From Virgibacillus halodenitrificans JCM 12304 (lineage in GTDB: Bacteria; Bacillota; Bacilli; Bacillales; Amphibacillaceae): 54,161 nt of DNA. Location: contig NZ_BAZS01000030.1 in NCBI RefSeq assembly GCF_001310895.1, positions 1 to 54,161 on the forward strand, in the 5' to 3' direction. The translations under genes were made by a program, and so were the position numbers. Below are positions 28,615-37,978 of the stretch, piece by piece. A model generated the notes under the pieces. That model was not told the origin of the DNA and did no database searches. It saw nothing but the letters and a program-made list of their open reading frames with translations. How positions within the stretch are numbered: position 1 is the first letter of the stretch; the number at the start of each line of letters is the position of its first letter.

Positions 28615-28751
28615 CTATACCTTGGTTTGAAAGCGATTTCTTTTTTAAGGGTCTAATATATATGTTGGAGTTATTCAATGATTCGGGATATAGTTAAATT
28701 CTGAACTAGAGAAAACCAGTTTAGCTATTCATGTGAAATAGCTAAATAACA

Positions 28752-29308
28752 CCGCTGCGGAAAAATACTGCGCTTTCCGGGGGCGGCTGATGAGCCTCGG
28801 GCCAACACGATGTTGGTCATGAAGGCGTTGCGACAATGGGGTTTGGTGGGGCGAGTATGCGCAGCCCCAGGACGTCGCGACTTTAGCCTTCCAACCCCTA
28901 TACGCATTCCGGGGTCACACTGATGCCTCATCTCCCCCAGTAGTCTACGTATTTTTCCTCCGCTATTGTCTATTTTTTTTACGTCAATTTAAATTTTATT
29001 TTTAAAATAAATGAGCAATACAAATTGATTGGAGCTGAAGGGTGCAATCTAAGAACGCCACGTCCTGTGGCAACGATTGCATGACCAACGTCCTTTTGGC
29101 CCGCGGCTCCTACCGGAATAGCATGAGCCGAAGACACTAAACGGAGCGTAGCGGAGGAAGCGGCTGAAGCCATGCCGGTGGAAAGCGTCCGGATGCAACG
29201 GAAATCAATGAGGCACTCTTCCTCAATTATTTCAGGGTTAGTTCGGAGTTCTCTCCAATTATGAATGAACAAAATACGTTTGTACCTTAATATTTGCAGT
29301 ACAATCCT
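28752..29308. repeat. Composite interspersed repeat, copy B (two-part)
   Basis: First part 28752-28964 runs from CCGCTGCGGAAAAATACTGC to ATTTTTCCTCCGCT and holds, at 28815-28899, the reverse complement of the copy E block. Second part 29020-29237 resembles copy D but with two internal deletions (at GTCCTG/TGGCAACG and GTCCTT/TTGGCCC) and without the MITE. It ends in the tail module 29238-29308. No gene in 28564-29549. Confidence 0.8.
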
Positions 29309-29406
29309 TTTTAATAGTCAGGAGAAAATACAGGGTTAACCAGGGTTATTACTCCAATGGTTTGGTTTAAAGTAATTAGAAGTTATTATAGAAACAAAAA
29401 AAGAAG

Positions 29407-29436
29407 TTGACTGAATGATCATTCATAATTTATAGT
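29407..29436 (+). promoter_or_regulatory. fadF promoter with overlapping FadR-like operator
   Basis: TTGACT (29407-29412), 18-bp spacer, TATAGT (29431-29436). The 14-bp perfect palindrome TGAATGATCATTCA (29412-29425) fills the spacer. B. subtilis FadR sites have TGAATGA...TCATTCA arms, so acyl-CoA-relieved repression is likely. Which TetR protein binds it is not shown. Confidence 0.72.
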
Positions 29437-29549
29437 ATAGGTAGGTGTCCTATAAAAATGCCTTACTTATCAGAAAAATGCAATCGTTATCATTGTTAGT
29501 TATACTATTAAGATAGAAGGGCAGCTAAATTTTTAAGGGGGAGCGAGAA

Positions 29550-31657
29550 ATGAATACTTTTTTGCTGATCAATACGCTGGCATTTGTGGCAATAACCTTA
29601 TACGGGTTCTATTTATTCGGAAGAGTTGTTGCAACACGAGTGGCTTACATTAGGCTAGGGAAGAAATCAGAATTTGACCGGGACTTTAAAGAGCGGCTCC
29701 GCCGTGTGGGGAAAATTGTTTTCGGACAATCCAAGCTTTTAAAGGATAAAAAATCAGGAGCAATTCATGTCATGATGTTCTATGGATTTATCCTTGTGCA
29801 ATTTGGAGCAATTGATATGTTTGTCAAAGGATTGTCACCAGGAAATCATTTACCTTTTGGTGTTTTTTATCCAGGATTTGTTTTCTTTCAAGAACTAGTA
29901 ACATTAATGATTCTAGTTGCAGTAGCCTGGGCATTCTACAGACGTTATATGGAAAAGCTGGTGCGTTTGAAACGTGGGTTTAAAGCAGGACTTGTCCTCC
30001 TTTTCATTGGCACCCTGATGATTTCTGTGCTTGTTGGAAATGGAATGGCACAAATCTGGCATGGTCATGAAGCCACTTGGTTGGAGCCTGTAGCTAGTTT
30101 AATAGCTTTAGGATTTGGTTGGATGTCTCCAGCAGCAGCGATGGTTGTATTTTATATTGCATGGTGGGTACACACGATTACAATTCTAACGTTCCTCGTT
30201 TATGTGCCACAATCGAAGCACGCACATTTAATTGCTGCACCAATTAATGTATTTTTAAGTAAGCGGGTACCAGGTAAATTAAAGACGATCGACTTTGATA
30301 TAGATGAAGAAAACGTGGAGAATGAAGAGGAAATGTCCTTTGGAGTAGGAAAAGTAGAAGATTTTGATCAGTTTCAGATGATCGATTTTTATGCTTGTGT
30401 GGAATGTGGTCGTTGTACTGATGTTTGTCCAGCTTCTGGGACAGGGAAAATGTTATCCCCGATGGACATTATGGTAAAGGTTCGCGACCATTTAACAGAA
30501 AAAGGTGCCGCGGTTACAGGAAAGTCCCCATGGGTACCAACATATGCGTTTGCTGGTACACAAGGGAATCAGGCAAGCGGGCAAAATGAGGCAGCTGCTA
30601 CGGTACAGAGCAGAAGTTTAATTGGTGATGTAATTACAGAGGAAGAGCTTTCCGGTTGTACAACATGCCGTAATTGTGAAGAAGCTTGTCCGGTAATGAA
30701 TGAACATGTAGGAACAATTATAGACATGCGTCGTTATCTTGTAATGACAGAAGGAAAAATGGATCAGGATGTCCAACGAGCAGTAATGAACATTGAACGT
30801 CAGGGTAACCCTTGGGGATTATCTAAAAAGGATCGGATTAAATGGCGTGAATTGGATGAAACTGCTATATTCCAACAGTAAAAGAACTTAAAAAAGAAGA
30901 TAAGGAATTTGAATATCTTTTCTGGGTAAGTTCTATGGGTGCATATGACAGTCGCAGTCAAAAGATTGCTGTTGCTTTTGCTAAACTAATGAACCAAGCT
31001 GGTATCAGCTTTGCTATTCTTGGAAATAAAGAAGCTAACTCTGGAGATACTGCACGCCGTATTGGTAATGAGTTTTTATTCCAGGAAATCGCCGAGAAAA
31101 ACATAAAGGAATTTGAAAAAAATGGTGTAACTAAAATTGTAACTATTGATCCGCATGCGTATAATATTTTCAAAAACGAGTATCCGGACTTTGGTTTTGA
31201 AGCAGAGGTTTATCACCATACTCAAATGCTTTATGACCTAGTGATGAATGGGAAGCTTAAACCCCAACGTGAAATTAATCAGCGTTTGACCTATCACGAC
31301 TCTTGTTATCTAGGAAGATATAACGGTGTTTACGATCCACCAAGGGAAATTTTGCAATCCATACCTGGCCTGGAATTAGTGGAAATGGCCCGAAGTAAGG
31401 AAAATGGCATGTGCTGTGGTGCAGGTGGTGGGCTTATGTGGACAGAAGAAACTACTGGAAACCGTATAAACGTAGCCCGTACCGAACAAGCGCTAGCTGT
31501 AAAACCGACCATGATTTCCAGCGCATGTCCATATTGTTTAACAATGTTAAGTGATGGAACGAAAGCAAAAGAGGTAGAAGAGGATATAAGTACGATGGAT
31601 GTAGCTGAAATCCTTGCTTTATCAGTATTCGTTGAAGAAGAAACAAAATCTGCTTAA
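29550..31657 (+). pseudogene. fadF: FadF-type iron-sulfur oxidoreductase of fatty-acid oxidation, -1 frameshift
   Basis: Matches FadF (YwjF) over its whole length after adding one base near 30867; repaired length is 702 residues (B. subtilis 705). The N-terminal half has about five membrane helices (DUF/NarI-like) and two 4Fe-4S clusters, CVECGRCTDVCP and CTTCRNCEEACP. The C-terminal half, from about 30880, carries cysteine-rich CCG domains with CCGAGGG and SSACPYC. As written, the frame stops at 30881 and resumes without a good start, removing the CCG domains. The protein probably passes electrons from acyl-CoA dehydrogenases/ETF to the quinone pool. RBS AAGGGGGAG before the ATG. Confidence 0.85.
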
Positions 31658-31768
31658 AATGAATCTACCAAACTGCTATATTTAAATTCTGTATAATTTT
31701 TAGAAAAAAACAAATGAGTATGTTAGACTAATAGAGGGGTATCCATATGCCCCTCTAATTTTTGAGGC

Positions 31769-31798
31769 ATGATTGAGCGAGCGTTCAATCATTATAAT
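31769..31798 (+). promoter_or_regulatory. TetR-type operator abutting the mmgA -10 box
   Basis: Inverted repeat with arms ATGATTGA and TCAATCAT around GCGAGCGT (31769-31792). Its core TGAGCG-AG-CGTTCA is the spacing typical of TetR regulators. TATAAT follows at 31793-31798; the -35 is poor. It differs from the fadF palindrome, suggesting a second regulator, possibly the TetR protein at 37321. Confidence 0.5.
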
Positions 31799-31851
31799 TT
31801 CATTAAAAAGAAAGCGTTAACAAAAATATAAAATAAGGGGTGCTGGTAAGT

Positions 31852-33038
31852 ATGAGAAAAACGGTTATTGTTTCAGGTGCGAGAACACCTTTTGGCAAAT
31901 TTGGCGGTTCTTTAAAATCATTCACAGCTTCACAGCTTGGTGGAAAAGCAATAGAAGAAGCGTTGAAACGAGCTCAAATGGATGGCGAACAGATAGATGA
32001 AGTAATTATGGGAACTGTATTACAGGGAGGACAGGGACAGATCCCTTCCAGACAGGCAGCAAGAGAAGCAGGTATTCCATGGCATGTAAAAACGGAAACG
32101 ATAAATAAAGTATGTGCTTCCGGACTTCGAAGTGTAACATTGGCTGATCAGTTAATCCGTCTAGGCGATGAAGAAGTAATTGTCGCTGGAGGAATGGAAA
32201 GTATGAGTAACGCTCCTTACTTCCTGCCAGATGCTCGTTGGGGAAATCGTATGGGTGATAAAGCCGTTAAAGATATGATGATCCATGATGGATTGACATG
32301 TTCTTTTAAAGGCGTCCATATGGGCAACTATGGAAACTCTACCGCAGAAGAATATGAGTTAACTAGAGAGGCACAGGATGAATGGTCATACAGGAGTCAT
32401 CAACGTGCTGGAGAAGCGATTGAAACTGGTAAATTTGCGGAAGAAATTGTTCCACTTGAAGTCCCTCAGCGCAAAGGGGATCCAATTGTAGTAGATACAG
32501 ACGAAGCACCAAGAAAAGATACAAGTGTGGAGAAACTGGCTAAATTAAAGCCTGCTTTTGATCCAAATGGAACTATAACTGCGGGTAATGCGCCTGGCGT
32601 GAATGATGGTGCTTGTGCTTTTGTGGTGATGTCAGATGAGAAAGCAAGAGAGCTAGGGAAAGAACCTATGGCAACAGTGTTGGGACATGCTGAGGTAGCT
32701 GTTGAAGCAAAGGATTTCCCGCAAACACCTGGGCTCGTCATTAATAAGCTTTTAGAAAAAACTGGACATAAAAAAGAGGACATTGACTTATTTGAAATCA
32801 ATGAAGCATTTGCAGCTGTTTCCTTAGCAAGTGGAAAAATCGCAGGTATTGACCAAGAAAAGGTAAATGTGAATGGTGGAGCTGTTGCATTGGGACATCC
32901 AATTGGAGCTAGTGGAGCAGGATTATTTTGACATTAATTCATGAATTAAAGCGACGCGGTGGCGGACTTGGTATTGCTGCTATTTGCAGTGGTGGGGGGC
33001 AAGGAGATGCCGTGTTAATTGAGGTATCGAAACAGTAA
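31852..33038 (+). pseudogene. mmgA: Acetyl-CoA C-acetyltransferase (MmgA-like thiolase), -1 frameshift
   Basis: Thiolase that cleaves or forms acetoacetyl-CoA. The nucleophile lies in [14 protein letters not shown], and [15 protein letters not shown] and [15 protein letters not shown] follow. The frame stops at 32931 after GASGAGLF. Restoring one T in the TTTT run at 32926-32929 continues as [29 protein letters not shown] to a stop at 33038, giving 395 residues, normal for the family. The second catalytic cysteine (CSGGGQG) is in the shifted part, so the literal product would be inactive. Start at 31852: AAGGGGTG lies 9 bp upstream. Confidence 0.85.
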
Positions 33039-33059
33039 TTGTGCCCATAAGAAGGGAAA

Positions 33060-33084
33060 AGCTGATTCGATAAAAGAGTCAGCT
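33060..33084 (+). terminator. Hairpin between mmgA and mmgB
   Basis: AAGCTGATTC...GAGTCAGCT stem followed by CCTTTCGTTT. Weak U tract; may be partial, limiting read-through into mmgB. Confidence 0.5.
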
Positions 33085-33129
33085 CCTTTCGTTTACAACG
33101 GCTTTTTTTAAAAATGGAGGTAGATACAT

Positions 33130-33981
33130 ATGGCAATACAAAAAGTAATGGTAATTGGCGCAGGTCAAATGGGGGCAGGGATTGCCCAAGTATGTGCACA
33201 AGCAGGATTTGACGTTTTGCTTCATGATATGAACACGGAAGCTTTGGAAAAGGGACTAAAGAACATTGAAAAACTATTAACCCGTGCGGTAGACAAGGAG
33301 CGAATTACCGACAAGGATAAAACGGAGACGTTAAACAGGTTAAAGCCGTCTCATCATCTAAAAGATGCACAATCCTGTGATCTTGTTATTGAAGCGGTTG
33401 TGGAAAATATGGATGTGAAAGCAAAAGTTTTTGGTGATTTGGATGTATTTGCACCGAAACATGCTATTTTGGCGACAAATACTTCTTCCCTGCCTATTAC
33501 AGAGATTGCTGCGGTTACGAATCGACCGGATCAGGTAATCGGTATGCATTTCATGAACCCAGTCCCAGTGATGAAACTGGTAGAGATTATTCGCGGATTA
33601 CAAACAAGTGATGAAACATATCAGGCAATTGAGGAGATGACAGCTAAACTAAATAAGACCTCTGTAGAAGTAGCTGATCTTCCGGGCTTTGCCGCCAACC
33701 GGATTTTAATGCCGATGATTAACGAAGCAGTCTTTGCTGTACATGAAGGAGTAGCTTCCGTTGAAGATGTGGATAAAGTAATGAAGCTTGGGATGAATCA
33801 TCCGATGGGACCGCTGACTCTGGCTGACTTTATTGGACTGGATACGTGCTTGTATATTATGGAAGTACTCTACGAAGGTTTCAATGATAGTAAATACCGA
33901 CCGTGCCCGCTACTTCGCCAATATGTAAAAGCAGGTTGGCTTGGCAAGAAATCAGGCAGGGGCTTTTATCAGTATAACTAA
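33130..33981 (+). CDS. mmgB: 3-hydroxybutyryl-CoA dehydrogenase
   Basis: 283-residue NAD-dependent enzyme oxidising 3-hydroxyacyl-CoA. The N-terminal Rossmann motif GAGQMGAGIAQVCAQAGF, LATNTSSLPITEIAA with the catalytic Ser/His region, GMHFMNPVPVMKLVEI, and the C-terminal helical domain (MNHPMGPLTLADFIGLDTCL, ending KSGRGFYQYN) identify it. RBS GGAGG. Between mmgA and mmgC as in the B. subtilis mmg operon. Confidence 0.95.
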   Translation: MAIQKVMVIGAGQMGAGIAQVCAQAGFDVLLHDMNTEALEKGLKNIEKLLTRAVDKERITDKDKTETLNRLKPSHHLKDAQSCDLVIEAVVENMDVKAKVFGDLDVFAPKHAILATNTSSLPITEIAAVTNRPDQVIGMHFMNPVPVMKLVEIIRGLQTSDETYQAIEEMTAKLNKTSVEVADLPGFAANRILMPMINEAVFAVHEGVASVEDVDKVMKLGMNHPMGPLTLADFIGLDTCLYIMEVLYEGFNDSKYRPCPLLRQYVKAGWLGKKSGRGFYQYN

Positions 33982-34014
33982 TACATCATGAAACGGCAGA
34001 GGGGTGGAATATAG

Positions 34015-35151
34015 ATGGATATGAACTTTACAGAAGAACAGCAAATGATGCAGAAAATGGTAAGGGATTTTGCTCAGAAGGAAATCACAGGTGAAATAGA
34101 ACGGATGGAGACAGAGGATCGCTTCCCAAAGGAAATTATTCAGAAGATGGGTGAATTAGGGCTGATGGGAATACCAATACCTGAAGAATATGGTGGTAGT
34201 GGGATGGACTTTGTTTCGTATATTAGCGCGATCCATGAGCTATCTAAAGTAAGTGCGACAGTTGGTGTTATTTTATCTGTACACACTTCCGTAGGCAGTA
34301 ACCCAATTCTTTATTTTGGTAATGAAAATCAAAAGAAACATTACTTACCAAAGCTGGCAAGTGGAGAGTATTTAGGAGCTTTTGCACTCACAGAACCAAG
34401 CGCGGGCTCAGATGCCGGCAATTTAAAAACAAAAGCAAAAAAAGACGGTGACACGTATATATTGAATGGCTCCAAAGTATTTATCACGAACGGTGGCGAG
34501 GCAGATACCTATATTACTTTTGCCCGAACTGGAGAAGGATCGAAAGGAATTAGTGCGTTTATTATTGAAAAGAACACTCCGGGCCTTATTATTGGCAAGA
34601 AGGAAAAGAAAATGGGGCTACATGGGTCTAATACGGTAGCATTAACCTTTGACAACTGTGTGATATCAAAGGAACAATTACTTGGGGAAGAAGGAGACGG
34701 CTTCAAGATTGCAATGGCCAATTTAAATGTTGGAAGGATTGGGATTGCCGCCCAAGCTCTTGGAATTGGTGAAGCTGCTCTTGAGCATGCAGTTGGTTAT
34801 GCAAAAGAGCGGGAGCAATTTGGTAAGCCGATTGCTGCTAATCAAGGAATCTCATTCAAATTGGCAGACATGGCTACAAGCGTAGAGGCTGCTAAACTAT
34901 TAGTCTATCAGGCTGCAGCACTTGTCCAACGAGGAATCCCTTGCGGAAAAGAAGCTTCAATGGCCAAAATGTATGCATCGAAAACAGCAGTTCAAACAGC
35001 GATTGAGGCAGTGCAAGTATATGGAGGTTACGGTTATACGGAGGACTATCCTGCAGAGCGCTTTTTCCGTGATGCCAAAATAACTGAAATATATGAAGGT
35101 GCCAACGAAATTCAACATATTGTGATTGCAAAAAATCTACTAAAGAACTAA
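34015..35151 (+). CDS. mmgC: Acyl-CoA dehydrogenase (MmgC-like)
   Basis: 378-residue FAD enzyme. It shares long stretches with MmgC ([40 protein letters not shown]). FAD and substrate motifs are FALTEPSAGSDAG and the C-terminal YGGYGYTEDYPAERFFRDAKITEIYEG with the catalytic glutamate in YEGANE. Starts at 34015 with GGGGTGG 7 bp upstream. Thirty-three bp after mmgB and 12 bp before acdA: one operon. Confidence 0.92.
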   Translation: MDMNFTEEQQMMQKMVRDFAQKEITGEIERMETEDRFPKEIIQKMGELGLMGIPIPEEYGGSGMDFVSYISAIHELSKVSATVGVILSVHTSVGSNPILYFGNENQKKHYLPKLASGEYLGAFALTEPSAGSDAGNLKTKAKKDGDTYILNGSKVFITNGGEADTYITFARTGEGSKGISAFIIEKNTPGLIIGKKEKKMGLHGSNTVALTFDNCVISKEQLLGEEGDGFKIAMANLNVGRIGIAAQALGIGEAALEHAVGYAKEREQFGKPIAANQGISFKLADMATSVEAAKLLVYQAAALVQRGIPCGKEASMAKMYASKTAVQTAIEAVQVYGGYGYTEDYPAERFFRDAKITEIYEGANEIQHIVIAKNLLKN

Positions 35152-35163
35152 GGGGGAACAACC

Positions 35164-36303
35164 ATGGATTTTCAATTGACAGATGAGCAGGAAATGCTAC
35201 GTAAAATGGTAAGGGATTTTGCTACAAAGGAAGTAGAACCGACAGCAGCGGAGCGTGATGAAGAGGAACGCTTTGATCGTGAGATTTTTGATAAAATGGG
35301 CGAGCTTGGATTAACTGGTATTCCTTGGCCGGAGGAGTATGGCGGAATTGGAGCAGATTATGTAAGCTACGTTATTGCAGTAGAGGAGTTGTCTCGTGTA
35401 TGTGCTTCTACAGGAGTAACATTATCTGCACACTTATCACTCGCAAGCTGGCCTATTTTTAAATACGGTAATGAAGAACAGAAGAAGACCTTTTTATATC
35501 GTTTAGCCACAGGAGAAGCTTTGGGTGCATATGCACTATCTGAACCAGGTGCGGGAAGTGATGTTGTTTCCATGAAAACAACTGCAAAGGATGATGGCGA
35601 CCATTATATTTTAAATGGCAGCAAGGTTTGGATTACGAACGGTGGCGTTGCTGATATTTATATCGTTTTCGCTAAAACAGATGCGGATGCAAAGCATAAA
35701 GGCATCAGTGCTTATATTGTTGAAAAGGGTACGGAAGGATTCACATTCGGTAAAAAAGAAAAGAAATTAGGTATTCGTTCATCTCCAACAACGGAACTTA
35801 TTTTTGAAAACTGTCGCATACCAAAGGAAAACATGCTCGGAACAGAGGGCGAAGGGTTTAAAATTGCAATGACCACATTGGATGGGGGACGTAACGGAAT
35901 TGCAGCACAAGCGCTAGGTATTGCGCAGGGAGCCTTGGATGCAGCAGTAGATTATTCAAAAGAGCGTGAGCAATTTGGTAAGCCAATTGCAACAAACCAA
36001 GGGATCTCCTTTAAATTAGCAGATATGGCTACAGATGTAGAAGCATCCCGACTATTAACCTACCAGGCTGCTTGGCTTGAATCACAGGGTCTTCCATATG
36101 GAAAGGCATCCGCGATGTCTAAGCTGTTTGCAGGAGATGCAGCAATGCGTACTACGGTGGAAGCAGTTCAAGTATTCGGTGGCTATGGATATACAAAGGA
36201 TTACCCGGTAGAGCGATATATGCGTGATGCGAAAATTACACAGATCTATGAAGGTACAAATGAAATTCAACGCCTTGTTATTGGACGTATGCTAACGAAA
36301 TAA
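35164..36303 (+). CDS. acdA: Acyl-CoA dehydrogenase (AcdA)
   Basis: 379 residues, paralogue of the gene just upstream and clearly closer to AcdA ([68 protein letters not shown] as landmarks around residues 23 and 238). FAD motif [11 protein letters not shown]; catalytic glutamate in YEGTNEIQ. Probably a short or branched-chain acyl-CoA dehydrogenase donating electrons to ETF. RBS AAGGGGGAA. In B. subtilis acdA lies beside fadF and rpoE; here it has joined the mmg genes. Confidence 0.92.
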   Translation: MDFQLTDEQEMLRKMVRDFATKEVEPTAAERDEEERFDREIFDKMGELGLTGIPWPEEYGGIGADYVSYVIAVEELSRVCASTGVTLSAHLSLASWPIFKYGNEEQKKTFLYRLATGEALGAYALSEPGAGSDVVSMKTTAKDDGDHYILNGSKVWITNGGVADIYIVFAKTDADAKHKGISAYIVEKGTEGFTFGKKEKKLGIRSSPTTELIFENCRIPKENMLGTEGEGFKIAMTTLDGGRNGIAAQALGIAQGALDAAVDYSKEREQFGKPIATNQGISFKLADMATDVEASRLLTYQAAWLESQGLPYGKASAMSKLFAGDAAMRTTVEAVQVFGGYGYTKDYPVERYMRDAKITQIYEGTNEIQRLVIGRMLTK

Positions 36304-36385
36304 GTTCACAGTGATACACAGCTTGTAAGAAAAACTGGCATAGTAAATAAATAGAAGAAGGAATGGATTAGAAAGGATGTCCACC

Positions 36386-37324
36386 ATGCACGAAATAGTT
36401 GAACGGATAAAAAATAAAGATGTACGGGCACTGGCAAGAGCGATAACTATGGTGGAAAATGATCATCCAGAGAAGCTCGACCTATTGAGTGATATATTTT
36501 CACTTAAAAAGCATGCCCTTTATGTTGGATTAACGGGTTCGCCTGGTGCTGGCAAAAGCTCTCTTGTAAATCGCCTGATTTCACATATACGCCAAGAAGG
36601 CAAAACCGTTGCTGTTATTGCAGTTGACCCGACTAGTCCGTTCAGTGGTGGAGCCTTACTTGGAGATCGTGTTCGAATGAATGAGCATTTTACAGATGAT
36701 GGTGTTTTTATCCGCAGTATGGCAACAAGGGGAAGCTTAGGCGGCTTGGCAAGAGCAACAAAGGATGCAGTGCGTATCTGTGATGCTTACGGTTATGATG
36801 TTGTTATTGTCGAAACAGTTGGTGTCGGACAATCTGAGTTAGATATTATGAAAATTGTTGATACAACGGCTGTTGTGATGACACCGAATAGCGGGGATGT
36901 ATTACAAATCTTTAAAGCAGGTATTATGGAGATCGCTGATTTGTTCGTCATTAACAAAGCAGACTTACATGGTGTTGGTAAGTTGAAGGCATTATTAAAA
37001 GAATTGGTTATGATGACGGCAACAGAAAAGCATATGACCTCCATTGTAAAAACAATTACTACAGAAAACAAAGGTATTGATAAACTTTGGGCAAAAATTA
37101 AAGAACATCATGATTATTTATATCGTACAGAGGAAGGTCGCAAGCAGCGCATCCAGCAGCAGGAACTGGAAATCTATGAATTGATTCGCGAAGAGATCTG
37201 GCGGGACGTAAGAAATTATCTTGAGTCAAACGATGAACTAGCCACAATTGAGGCAGACAGTGATCCATATAAATTGGCAAGCAGATGGTATGAGCAGTGG
37301 AAAAAAGAGGGGGAGAGAAAATGA
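36386..37324 (+). CDS. meaB: MeaB-type G-protein chaperone of B12-dependent mutases
   Basis: 312-residue GTPase of the SIMIBI class that gates adenosylcobalamin loading into methylmalonyl-CoA mutase-type enzymes. Walker A LTGSPGAGKSSLVNRL, the switch/Mg region [33 protein letters not shown] and the NKAD base motif are visible. A C-terminal dimerisation arm follows. Start at 36386 because AGAAAGGA lies about 8 bp upstream; the ATG at 36377 abuts it. TGA overlaps the next ATG (ATGA). Notable because IcmF downstream already carries its own G domain. Confidence 0.88.
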   Translation: MHEIVERIKNKDVRALARAITMVENDHPEKLDLLSDIFSLKKHALYVGLTGSPGAGKSSLVNRLISHIRQEGKTVAVIAVDPTSPFSGGALLGDRVRMNEHFTDDGVFIRSMATRGSLGGLARATKDAVRICDAYGYDVVIVETVGVGQSELDIMKIVDTTAVVMTPNSGDVLQIFKAGIMEIADLFVINKADLHGVGKLKALLKELVMMTATEKHMTSIVKTITTENKGIDKLWAKIKEHHDYLYRTEEGRKQRIQQQELEIYELIREEIWRDVRNYLESNDELATIEADSDPYKLASRWYEQWKKEGERK

Positions 37325-37947
37325 GTGATGAACAGGTCCTTTCCTCTGTAAAAGATAGAGAGTTAGTGGAGAAACGGCGGAATCAGATGATTAAAGGTGC
37401 GATGAAGCTCTTTAAGGAAAAGGGATTTCATCGGACCACAACAAGAGAAATAGCTAAGGAGTCGGGCTTCAGTATTGGTACACTTTATGAATATATCCGT
37501 ACAAAAGAAGATGTGCTTTTCCTTGTATGTGATTCTATTTATGAGCAAGTGCGTGAACGGTTAAGTTTATCCATTGATTTGGAGTCGGCATCTGTAGATA
37601 ATTTGATAGCTGTAATGAAGTCGTATTTTTACTTAATGGATGAGATGCAGGAAGAAATTTTAATTATGTACCAGGAAGCCAAGTCATTGAAAAAAGATAC
37701 GAAGGAATATGTACTGCAGAAGGAACGTGACATGGTAGGAATGTTGGAGGAAGTGATCCTTACCTGCCTTCCAGAAAAAATTTCGCATCAGGATGTTGCA
37801 TTACTTGCCAATAATATTTTTGTCCAAGGACAGATGTGGGGCTTCAGACGGTGGATGCTTCAACGGCAATTCACGTTTGAACAATATATGGATAGACAAA
37901 TTCATTTTAACTTGCAAATGCTAGGTATAGTAGTAACAGAGAAATGA
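37321..37947 (+). CDS. TetR-family transcriptional regulator
   Basis: 208 residues. The N-terminal helix-turn-helix (GAMKLFKEKGFHRTTTREIAKESGFSIGTLYEYIRTKEDVLFLV) is a textbook TetR domain. The C-terminal ligand domain is all-helical and resembles acyl-CoA-responsive members. It is translationally coupled to meaB (4-bp overlap) and sits 31 bp before icmF, so it likely controls this branched acyl-CoA cluster, perhaps through the operator at 31769. Ligand unknown. Confidence 0.85.
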   Translation: MSDEQVLSSVKDRELVEKRRNQMIKGAMKLFKEKGFHRTTTREIAKESGFSIGTLYEYIRTKEDVLFLVCDSIYEQVRERLSLSIDLESASVDNLIAVMKSYFYLMDEMQEEILIMYQEAKSLKKDTKEYVLQKERDMVGMLEEVILTCLPEKISHQDVALLANNIFVQGQMWGFRRWMLQRQFTFEQYMDRQIHFNLQMLGIVVTEK

Positions 37948-37978
37948 AAGCGATTTACTATTGAAGGAGGGGTAACAA

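Noticed and set aside
30935-31657. Independent CCG-domain oxidoreductase gene after fadF
   Set aside because: It continues FadF in the next frame with no gap, and has no RBS before its first ATG; a one-base break is simpler.
34015-36303. Recent tandem duplication of the two acyl-CoA dehydrogenases
   Set aside because: The two proteins match different B. subtilis enzymes (MmgC and AcdA), so the split is ancient and they were brought together later.
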